From: Deinococcus ficus
GTDB lineage: Bacteria > Deinococcota > Deinococci > Deinococcales > Deinococcaceae
Assembly: GCF_003444775.1 (NCBI RefSeq)
Contig: NZ_CP021084.1
Location: forward strand, 124,001 to 188,000
Direction: 5' to 3'
Length of the DNA stretch: 64,000 bases
Shown: positions 29,928 to 36,960 of the stretch, piece after piece
Position numbering within the stretch: the first letter of the stretch is position 1
How the letters are laid out: the number at the start of each line of letters is the position of its first letter
Program-made: the position numbers and the translations under genes
Notes under the pieces: generated by a model
What the model was told of the DNA's origin: nothing
Database searches by the model: none
Seen by the model: only the letters and a program-made list of their open reading frames with translations

Positions 29928-32768
29928 ATGGCCAACCTACGCGCGCCACAACCGTCCAACCTGACGCGACTTCAGCACATGCTGATCGCGGGAGCCGTTA
30001 CCGTCGGAGCGTTCGGCTACGTCGGGTACTACGGCTACGAAATGAACAAGGCCTTGATCGCCATCGGCAAGGACCTCCAGAAAGCCCCCCGCATCCACAA
30101 AGGCCAGACGTCCACCTGGGCGAAAGTCCTGGGCACCTCCACCCCTCTGAGCACCTCCGTGAAGTGCGGATTTGACCAGAAGTGCTCCCCATGGTTCAAC
30201 GAAACCCTGAAGCTCCGTGTTGACCCGGACAACAAGAACTACGTCCTGATGTTCCTGTTCCTGATGTCCGCCTTCGCGTGGCGCAAGGTGCCGTCCTCGC
30301 TCGTGCGCAAGGACCCCGGACAGGGCAAGTGGGCCGGGCTCGACGACCACCGCATCCACGAGGCGGTGGTGGCGAAGGTGACCGGCAAACTCAAGAAGCT
30401 CGAAGCCCGTCAGGACCGCACCAACCCCCGCAGCCTCTACATCGGCCATTTCGTGCCGTGGACCACCGACGGCTTCCACTGGAAACAGACGCACCTGGGC
30501 ATGCTCCGCAAACGGGACCGCAACGAGCACGTGATGATCGTCGGCGCGTCCGGATCCGGCAAAACGCGCGGCATCTTCCGGCAGAACATCGTGCTTGACG
30601 CCGTGAACGGCAACACCAGCATCGTGTACGACCTGAAGTGGCCGCAAATGGATTCCGGATTCGCGGACCTGGCGCTGTACTGGAAGAAACGCGGCCGGCC
30701 CGTGTACGTCTTCGCTCCCTTCAACGAGACCTCCATGCGCCTGCCCCTGCTCTCCGGGATCGACACGCTCGACGAGGCGCTCAAACTCGCCCGCGCCGTG
30801 ATCGCGCCGCCGGAGTACAAGGACGAAACCGGGGCCCACTACAAGGACAACGAGCGGCGCGCGCTGGCTGCAATGATCCTCGCCATCGCCCAGAGCCCCA
30901 CCCCGACCATGAAGGAGCTGCAGCGCCTCGGACAGATGAACGCCTCGGAAATCGAGTCCTGGTACAAACGCCAGCAGAACATCGAGATCAAGCAGGCCCT
31001 GAAGGCCATGTTTGACAAGCGCGTCGATCAGATCTCCGACACCCTGGCCGGGGTCATGAACAAACTTCAGATCTTCTACAACGACAACGTCAGCCGCGCC
31101 ACGACCGGCGGCAACAACCCGGACGAGATCATCGACCTGGAGAAGATCTTCCGCGAAGGCGGGCTGCTGATCATCGGTATCGAATCGAAGTACCTGCAGA
31201 GCGGTGAAGGCGAAATTCTGCTCCAGCTGATCAAGCGCCGCATCGACAAGGCGCTGATGGACGTGGCCGACGCGAGCCCGGGCGGCGCGCTGCCCGTTCC
31301 TGCCACGTACTACCTCGACGAGCTGCCCGGCCTGGGACGGCTGCCGAACCTGGACAAGCAGCTCGCGCAGTGGCGCAGCAAGAACGTCTCGATGATGCTC
31401 GGCGTGCAGAACACCGAGCAGGGCGCCATGGTCTACGGCGAGCAGTACTGGCTGTCGATGACCACCGGGAACATCGGCACCCGCCTGTTCTTCATTCGCG
31501 GCACCACGCAGGACGACGCCAAGAAACTCAGTGACGAGATCGGCGAGTACACCGTCGACGTCGAAACGGTCAGCCGCTCCCAGCACGCCATGTTCGGCTC
31601 GCCCTGGAGCACCGAAGCCCGCAAGGGCACCAGCCAGAAAGTCGATAAGCTCCCGCTGCTCAGTCCCGAGGAGATCAAACGCTACCCCCGCAACATCGCC
31701 GTGGTGTTCCCGAAAGGCCAGAACCCGATGCTGGTCGTCACTCCCGCCATTGACAGCCCGGACCTCGTTCTGGCCACGCCTGACGGCAAGGAGTTCCGCG
31801 TCCGGAACCAGCTGTACCACCTGTGGCGGGACACGATGGGCAAGATGACCGCCGCGGACATCGAACGGGAAGGCGCGGCGCTGATCGACTCCATGGGCGT
31901 GCAGTACGCGCCGGGCATGGGCCCGGAACCCATCAAGGCCGCGCCGGAGTACTGGCAGGACTGGCTGGGCATGATGCTCGAAGAAGGCGCGCTCGCCCGC
32001 ATTCAGGAGAACGACAACAAGGTCAAGATCATGATCCAGCGGCACAGCCTGCCAGAGCAGCTGCAGCAGCAACGCGACCTGGACTACTTCATCGGCTGCG
32101 GGTGGCTGAATCCGTCCGCCAACGAGAAGGAGCTGACCATCACCCAGGCGGGCCTGGACACCGCCGGTCGTCACCTCAGAAGCAGCCTGCAGGACTTCGT
32201 GATTCGCGGGCCGGCCCTGTACTGGGCGCGCACGCACAAGGACCAGGTGCGCGGCTACCCGGGCGGACCGACCGACCACGGTGAAGCCATCTACACGCAT
32301 GAGACCCTGACCATCCCGACCAGCGTCGCCGAGGAGCTGTACGGCGTCGTCCCGGACCTGCCCCGGCGCGAGATCGACGGAAAGCCCTACGTCGAAATTC
32401 CCCTCAGCGACCCCAAGGCCATCAATGACGCCCTGAGCCGGGTGACCGGCAAAGGCAAGCGCAGCAAGGACTCCCAGGACGAGGCGCCGCATGATGACCC
32501 GGCCACACCGGCGCGCCCTGCCGGTGACGCCGTGAGCGTGGAGGACAACCTCACCCGCCTGCTGAACCAACCGGCTGTGCCTGACGCTCCCGCCCCTGCG
32601 GCCCCGCCACCCGCCACCCAGCCGGCCAGCGCAGCGGCGGCCGCCGCCGTGAGTGCCGAGATGCCCGAGGCGGCCCCGACAACCACCGAGGTGGCCACCG
32701 AGGAACCTGCCGCGCCTGAAGCACCCAGCGACCCCAACGACGACTTCCTGTCCGCGGTCAGCGGCTGA
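29928..32768 (+). CDS. virD4: VirD4/TraG-type coupling protein
   Basis: A 946-residue protein. Two TM segments flank a short loop (about residues 13-32 and 105-120: NYVLMFLFLMSAFAWRKV). Walker A GAS-GSGKTR lies near residue 206 and Walker B TYYLDELPGLGRL near 460, followed by GVQNTEQG. This is the type IV coupling protein that brings DNA-protein substrates to the channel. The C-terminal 250 residues exceed the usual length (about 600-700) and end in an Ala/Pro-rich acidic tail, possibly for substrate recognition. No relaxase gene is seen nearby. Confidence 0.9.
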   Translation: MANLRAPQPSNLTRLQHMLIAGAVTVGAFGYVGYYGYEMNKALIAIGKDLQKAPRIHKGQTSTWAKVLGTSTPLSTSVKCGFDQKCSPWFNETLKLRVDPDNKNYVLMFLFLMSAFAWRKVPSSLVRKDPGQGKWAGLDDHRIHEAVVAKVTGKLKKLEARQDRTNPRSLYIGHFVPWTTDGFHWKQTHLGMLRKRDRNEHVMIVGASGSGKTRGIFRQNIVLDAVNGNTSIVYDLKWPQMDSGFADLALYWKKRGRPVYVFAPFNETSMRLPLLSGIDTLDEALKLARAVIAPPEYKDETGAHYKDNERRALAAMILAIAQSPTPTMKELQRLGQMNASEIESWYKRQQNIEIKQALKAMFDKRVDQISDTLAGVMNKLQIFYNDNVSRATTGGNNPDEIIDLEKIFREGGLLIIGIESKYLQSGEGEILLQLIKRRIDKALMDVADASPGGALPVPATYYLDELPGLGRLPNLDKQLAQWRSKNVSMMLGVQNTEQGAMVYGEQYWLSMTTGNIGTRLFFIRGTTQDDAKKLSDEIGEYTVDVETVSRSQHAMFGSPWSTEARKGTSQKVDKLPLLSPEEIKRYPRNIAVVFPKGQNPMLVVTPAIDSPDLVLATPDGKEFRVRNQLYHLWRDTMGKMTAADIEREGAALIDSMGVQYAPGMGPEPIKAAPEYWQDWLGMMLEEGALARIQENDNKVKIMIQRHSLPEQLQQQRDLDYFIGCGWLNPSANEKELTITQAGLDTAGRHLRSSLQDFVIRGPALYWARTHKDQVRGYPGGPTDHGEAIYTHETLTIPTSVAEELYGVVPDLPRREIDGKPYVEIPLSDPKAINDALSRVTGKGKRSKDSQDEAPHDDPATPARPAGDAVSVEDNLTRLLNQPAVPDAPAPAAPPPATQPASAAAAAAVSAEMPEAAPTTTEVATEEPAAPEAPSDPNDDFLSAVSG

Positions 32769-32791
32769 CCCGCCTCGAAGGAGAACGCCCC

Positions 32792-33358
32792 ATGCACCAA
32801 GCCACGTCCCTGCTCCTGGCCCTGCTCGTCACCGCTGCGGCCGCGCAACCCGCCCCGGTCCGTCCGCCGGCGTCGCCGCCCGCCCCCACCCTGCGGCAGG
32901 CCAGTCCCGTCACGCCCACGCCCTCCAAGAGCTACCAGGCCATGCTCCCGGACCTGATTCGTCAGAGCCGACAGATCGTGCTGCGCGTGAATTCACTCAA
33001 GCGCGCGGACGTGGCGGAAGCGGTGCGGCAGGCCCAGATCAACAAGGGAGCCGACGTGATCCTGATCACGTCCAAAGCGTCCCTGATGGAACGGGAGAGC
33101 CTCACCATGCGCCTGGCCCTGATGCGCACCCACACCTACCTCGAGGAGCGCCCGGGAAACCCGTTCATCATCCTCGACGGCGTCGCGTACACCGGATTCG
33201 GTCTGGTCGATTTCGGGCGTGTCAACCGTGAACCGTCGGGCAGCGCCGCGACGTTCATCACGTGGGCGCAGGCCTTTATCGACGCGCACAAGAAAGTCGA
33301 TCCCGTGTGGATGGTGCGGGAGTGGACCTGGCTGAACCTCAAGATTCGCCTCAACTGA
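32792..33358 (+). CDS. Exported degenerate PLD-like protein
   Basis: A 188-residue protein: signal peptide (TSLLLALLVTAAAAQ) followed by a Pro-rich stretch, then about 140 residues following the phospholipase D/nuclease fold: 'VLRVNSLKRADVAEAVRQAQ' and 'NPFIILDGVAYTGFGLVDFG', like 'hhKfiivDg..v.tGSaN'. The HKD catalytic residues are missing, so it is probably inactive and structural. It lies between the coupling-protein gene and the VirB9-like gene, with AAGGAG as SD. Alternative: an unrelated periplasmic T4SS part. Confidence 0.45.
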   Translation: MHQATSLLLALLVTAAAAQPAPVRPPASPPAPTLRQASPVTPTPSKSYQAMLPDLIRQSRQIVLRVNSLKRADVAEAVRQAQINKGADVILITSKASLMERESLTMRLALMRTHTYLEERPGNPFIILDGVAYTGFGLVDFGRVNREPSGSAATFITWAQAFIDAHKKVDPVWMVREWTWLNLKIRLN

Positions 33359-33374
33359 CCGGTCCCCACAAAAA

Positions 33375-33395
33375 CCACTCACCCGTAAGGAGACT
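33375..33395 (+). promoter_or_regulatory. CCACTC-box leaderless-type promoter
   Basis: CCACTC (33375-33380), 9 nt, GAGACT (33390-33395), 6 nt, ATG 33402. TAAGGAG overlaps the hexamer, so this site may instead be only the SD. Confidence 0.4.
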
Positions 33396-33401
33396 GAAAA
33401 C

Positions 33402-34292
33402 ATGAACAGAACCCACCTGTCCCGCCTGTTCCGCATCGCCGTCGGCGCCACCGCCCTGCTCGCCACCACCCACGCTGCCCAGGCCGGTGCACAGGCGGCT
33501 GCCAGCACCTCCCCGTACCTGGGCGGCAACATCACCCGCGTCTACAACCTCGAAGACCTGATGACCCGGCCCGGGCTGATCACAGTGGGGAAAGGCGACA
33601 TGGTGATCTTCGACTTCCCCAGCGACATCGGCGCGATCATCACGCCCCAGTCGCCCATGCTCGACATTCCCGAGCCTCTGGGCAACGTCGCGGTCATGAC
33701 CGCCAAGGTGGCCAGCGGCAGCGCGCAGGTGATGGTGCAGCTCGACAACGGCAAGTACGCCAGCTTCGTCCTGAACTTCACCTCCGGCGGCAACGGCATG
33801 AAGCGCATCAAGATCCAGGACCTCCCCCGCACGGACTTCGCCCAGCCCATCACCGCCGCTCCTGCCGCGCCGGTCACCATGCCCGTGTACCAGGCCCCCG
33901 CTGCGCAGATGCCTGTCTTCACGCCCCCCAGCCTCGACCGCAGCAGCCTGACCGTGCCGACCACGGCCTCCATCAACCGCCCGCAGCCCACCTGGATTCA
34001 GTTCAGCGGTGCGCTGAACCGCGGCGACGCGAACAACTGGGTGAGCGTGAACGTCACGAACCAGGGCCCGCGCCCCGTCACCCTGTCCAGCAAGGACCTG
34101 TACCTCAGCGAAGGCGGACGAGCGCTCGCCACCACCTTCGACCAGGCCGTGACGGTCGCGCCGGGCACCACGCAGACCGTCAACATTCCCGCGCCCAGCA
34201 CCCTCGATCCCGGCGCGACCGTCACCCTCAACTGGCTGGCCTTCGACGCGGCCGCAAACACCTACTACTCGCTGACCACCAGCGCCAAGTAA
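33402..34292 (+). CDS. VirB9/TraK-like exported protein (tentative)
   Basis: A 296-residue protein with a signal peptide (RIAVGATALLATTHAAQAGA). Residues 45-130 (LITVGKGDMVIFDFPSDIGA ... VASGSAQVMVQLDNGKYASF) resemble the N-terminal beta domain of VirB9/TraK, in which a short peptide precedes 'hTVIxFPxxIxxV' and 'YxFxL' strands. A Pro-rich linker (140-190) and a beta-sandwich C-terminus (VSVNVTNQGPRPVTLSSKDL) follow, like an Ig or C-terminal VirB9 domain. It would form the outer ring of the channel with the VirB10 protein. Confidence 0.5.
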   Translation: MNRTHLSRLFRIAVGATALLATTHAAQAGAQAAASTSPYLGGNITRVYNLEDLMTRPGLITVGKGDMVIFDFPSDIGAIITPQSPMLDIPEPLGNVAVMTAKVASGSAQVMVQLDNGKYASFVLNFTSGGNGMKRIKIQDLPRTDFAQPITAAPAAPVTMPVYQAPAAQMPVFTPPSLDRSSLTVPTTASINRPQPTWIQFSGALNRGDANNWVSVNVTNQGPRPVTLSSKDLYLSEGGRALATTFDQAVTVAPGTTQTVNIPAPSTLDPGATVTLNWLAFDAAANTYYSLTTSAK

Positions 34293-34305
34293 GCACGCGC
34301 CCCGG

Positions 34306-34341
34306 GTGGGACAGTGGGGAGAACGCCTCTCACTGTCCCAC
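34306..34341 (+). terminator. Stem-loop before 34366
   Basis: GTGGGACAGTG / CACTGTCCCAC, 11 perfect pairs around a 14-nt loop. No T-tract; may be a partial terminator or processing site within the T4SS transcript. Confidence 0.5.
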
Positions 34342-34365
34342 CTGACATTCAGGTCGGAGGCACCC

Positions 34366-34710
34366 ATGGACCAGACCCTGCCCCAGAAACTCGCCGAAGC
34401 CCACCGGCCCAGCGCGAAAGCCCCCGCTGCCGCGGACGACGCGCGCCTGATGGAGGAACTGCCGCCCGCCGTCATCGTGACCGGCATCGGACTGTCGACG
34501 GCGCTGTTCCTGACCACCTACTACTTCCTCGGCCTGATGGCCGCGATGCTCGCGGGACTGCTGCTGATCATCTTCATGCCTGCCGCGGCGCTGTGGATTA
34601 AACGCTTTGTCGGCGGGGAGTACGTCACCACGATCAACCGCTGGCGGGCGCACTGGAACTACTCGGTGACCTACTACGCAGAAAAATGGAAAAACCCTCC
34701 ACGGCCATAG
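34366..34710 (+). CDS. Small T4SS membrane protein (hairpin topology)
   Basis: A 114-residue protein with a polar N-terminus (about 35 residues), a TM hairpin (AVIVTGIGLSTALFLTTYYF, LGLMAAMLAGLLLIIFMPAA) and a basic/aromatic tail (RWRAHWNYSVTYYAEKW). Size and topology suit VirB3/TrbD- or TraL-type proteins, but a better VirB3 candidate lies at 40256. SD CGGAGG 6 nt upstream; an upstream in-frame ATG is ignored because it lies in the stem-loop. Confidence 0.55.
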   Translation: MDQTLPQKLAEAHRPSAKAPAAADDARLMEELPPAVIVTGIGLSTALFLTTYYFLGLMAAMLAGLLLIIFMPAAALWIKRFVGGEYVTTINRWRAHWNYSVTYYAEKWKNPPRP

Positions 34711-34805
34711 ACTCCCCCGGAACCCGGCACGGCGCTCTGAGACACGGCCCTTCACTGCCCTGCGAGACCGCACCTGGACGGGAAATCCCACACGCGAGGT
34801 CCCAC

Positions 34806-36221
34806 ATGAAGCATCTGAAACTGTCCCTGGTCATGGCCGCACTCTCGCTGCACAGTGCGGCGTCGGCAGACGCGCTGCTCAACCTGATCGAGAGCAGCTC
34901 CCTCCAGACCGACTCGGTCAATCGCGTCATCAGCTTCGTCGAGCTGGCCGACGGCGTGATGAAGGACGGCAAGTTCACCCGCACCCGTGAGCGGGAGTAC
35001 TCCGTGCCTTACCTGCCGGACAAGATGGTGACGAACTATGCCGCGGACGTGATGTTCAACTGGAAGAAGTACCAGGACAGCATCCACTGGGCGCAGACGG
35101 TGAACCTCAACAACGACCTGTCGGCCACCGGAAGCCCAACCGACCTGTACTTCCCCTCCTGCACGCTGCCGTTCATCGGCGAGGCGTCCGCGAGCATCGC
35201 CCACGGCCTGCTCGGCACCGGGTGGCTGAGCGTAGACGAGGAGAAGAAGCAGGTGAACCTCGCGCCGCTGCTCGATCCCTACGGCATGCCCAGCAACCAC
35301 GACCGCATCAACGCCGAAAATCACATGGTTCCGCGCGTGAAGTCCAACAACTACTGCGTGGGCATGTTCCCGGACCTGTACCCCGACGAGGGCATCCAGG
35401 CGATCCTCGGCCTCCCGACCGTCGTGCCGGAACCCTTCCAGACCTACGAACCGGGACACACGTGGTGCTCGGCGATCGGGTGCGTGTCCAACAACAGCTT
35501 CGCGTTCAACCCACTGCCCGCGTGGACGGACTGGTCCAAGCTGGCCGAGCGGATGGACAACGCCTGCAACAACATCAACAACAACGCGTACAAGAACTAC
35601 CAGAAGGAAGTGCTGCTGAGTCTCGGCAAGAACATGCCCACCGCGATCCACTGGGACGGTGTGGCCGCGCTCAAGGGCGACCGCTCAGGCACGACGATGG
35701 CGCCGTTCTACAGCACGTCGACCGGCAACGCCCAGCAGGTCCTGGAGATCGGAAAGAAGAACGCCCTGTTCCCCGGGTACGTCTACAGCGGCCTCCCGAG
35801 CGGCACGCCGGACGTGCTCGCCAAACTGGACGACCTGAAGCGTGAACTGCCGGCCGGCTTCCTCCAGGAGCAGGAAATCCAGGGCGCCGCGACGTTCTTC
35901 CAGACCTGGCAGAAGTTCGACACCTTCATCGACCCGCGCCCGGTGCCCTACTACGTCAAGTCGTACTTCACGTACATCAGCATCCTCCCGCCGGGCAAGA
36001 CCACCAGCCTCTACGCCACCTTCCCGCTGACGATGGTGCCCAGCAACGTCACTGCCACGAAGTGCACCACGCCCCGCCTCGGGGTGAACAGCGTGCCCGG
36101 GTACGGGGGCCTGACCACCTACACCACCTGGCGGTACCACTACGGCGCCACCACCGTGTCTGAGAGCCGGACGGTGCCGAACGTCACCGGCAATCCGACC
36201 CTGAGGGTTGACAGCGAATGA
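34806..36221 (+). CDS. Large exported T4SS-locus protein, unknown
   Basis: A 471-residue protein with a signal peptide (HLKLSLVMAALSLHSAASA). The mature part has six or seven Cys, among them SCTLP, NNYCVG, TWCSAIGCVS, NACNN and TKCTTP, consistent with disulfide bonds outside the cytoplasm. The layout is reminiscent of TraU-type conjugation proteins (Cys-rich, periplasmic, about 330 residues), but I see no clear motif. The ATG at 34806 is preferred to that at 34686 because of the signal peptide and GAGGT. Stop overlaps the next start (ATGA). Confidence 0.55.
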   Translation: MKHLKLSLVMAALSLHSAASADALLNLIESSSLQTDSVNRVISFVELADGVMKDGKFTRTREREYSVPYLPDKMVTNYAADVMFNWKKYQDSIHWAQTVNLNNDLSATGSPTDLYFPSCTLPFIGEASASIAHGLLGTGWLSVDEEKKQVNLAPLLDPYGMPSNHDRINAENHMVPRVKSNNYCVGMFPDLYPDEGIQAILGLPTVVPEPFQTYEPGHTWCSAIGCVSNNSFAFNPLPAWTDWSKLAERMDNACNNINNNAYKNYQKEVLLSLGKNMPTAIHWDGVAALKGDRSGTTMAPFYSTSTGNAQQVLEIGKKNALFPGYVYSGLPSGTPDVLAKLDDLKRELPAGFLQEQEIQGAATFFQTWQKFDTFIDPRPVPYYVKSYFTYISILPPGKTTSLYATFPLTMVPSNVTATKCTTPRLGVNSVPGYGGLTTYTTWRYHYGATTVSESRTVPNVTGNPTLRVDSE

Positions 36222-36811
36222 AAACCACCCACGCGATCCTGACCGCCCTGGCCCTGAGCGCTGCCGTTCAGGCCCAGAATCTCCCCGCCAGCCAGCTGCA
36301 GGGCATCCCCCCGGGCGTGCCCCGCCGCGCAGATGGCAGCCCCGACACGAGCAAGTTTGTCAAGGGCCCCGACGGGCTGTACTACAGCCCCAACATGACC
36401 CCCGCTCAGCGTGCGCAGATGGCCGCGATCATGCAGGAGCAGGCCGCTGCGGCCAAGCCCTACTCCACCAGCATGATCGAGGCGGTCAATGTCGTGATGA
36501 ACGAGCCGAAGAAGGTCAGTGTCCTGGCCTTCGGCCTGCCCCGTGAACTGATTACGGCCCTGGGCCGCGCCGCCCTGCACGTCCCGGTCAACATGCTGAG
36601 CATCAACGTCTCCTACGACATTCCCCGCGTCAACCAGGCGGCAGTGCGCGGGAACCCCGGCGACCAGCAGCAGATCACCCTGATCGCCACGAGCCAGCAC
36701 TACATCACCTACGACCGCCGCGGGGTCAAGGTCTACAAACTGCCCCAGCCGACCAGCGCGCTTCACGATCACATCGCGTTGATGCGCAGCAAGCTCACCG
36801 GCGGGCGTTAG
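36218..36811 (+). CDS. Exported T4SS-locus protein, unknown
   Basis: A 197-residue protein with a signal peptide (THAILTALALSAAVQAQ) and a mixed C-terminal domain (SMIEAVNVVMNEPKKVSVLA ... ITLIATSQHYITYDRRGVKV). Start overlaps the preceding stop (ATGA), so both are translationally coupled. In F-like systems TraU is accompanied by TrbC/TraW proteins of similar size; that parallel is by context only. Confidence 0.55.
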   Translation: MKTTHAILTALALSAAVQAQNLPASQLQGIPPGVPRRADGSPDTSKFVKGPDGLYYSPNMTPAQRAQMAAIMQEQAAAAKPYSTSMIEAVNVVMNEPKKVSVLAFGLPRELITALGRAALHVPVNMLSINVSYDIPRVNQAAVRGNPGDQQQITLIATSQHYITYDRRGVKVYKLPQPTSALHDHIALMRSKLTGGR

Positions 36812-36829
36812 CCGGCTTCCCGCCTTCCC

Positions 36830-36867
36830 CAGGCCGTCCCGGCAATGGGTCGGCCTGTTCCTTTTCC
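36830..36867 (+). terminator. Terminator after 36811
   Basis: CAGGCCG 36830-36836 / CGGCCTG 36851-36857 followed by TTCCTTTTCCC. Confidence 0.65.
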
Positions 36868-36872
36868 CGCAA

Positions 36873-36893
36873 CCACCCACCCGTCGAGACACT
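36873..36893 (+). promoter_or_regulatory. CCACCC-box promoter, upstream of virB10
   Basis: CCACCC (36873-36878), 9 nt, GACACT (36888-36893). No ATG lies 6 nt downstream; a TTG occurs at 36898. It may be a second, upstream promoter for virB10. Confidence 0.5.
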
Positions 36894-36897
36894 GGAG

Positions 36898-36960
36898 TTG
36901 CGAGTCAGAGCCGCCGCCACCCTTCCGTTCACCCACCCGCAAAGGACACTGAAACCATGA
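36898..36960 (+). CDS. Possible 20-residue micro-ORF overlapping virB10 start
   Basis: TTG 4 nt after the upstream GACACT opens a frame (MRVRAAATLP...) ending in TGA that overlaps the virB10 ATG (ATGA). The arrangement would allow coupling, but the start is weak and conservation is unknown. Confidence 0.2.
   Translation: MRVRAAATLPFTHPQRTLKP
36929..36950 (+). promoter_or_regulatory. TCACCC-box leaderless promoter of virB10
   Basis: TCACCC (36929-36934), 10 nt, GACACT (36945-36950), then GAAACC and ATG 36957. The last 15 nt match the virD4 start region exactly. Confidence 0.55.

Noticed and set aside
34686..34805. Longer N-terminus of the 34806 protein from ATG 34686
   Set aside because: The extension overlaps the previous gene and would bury the signal peptide; GAGGT precedes ATG 34806.
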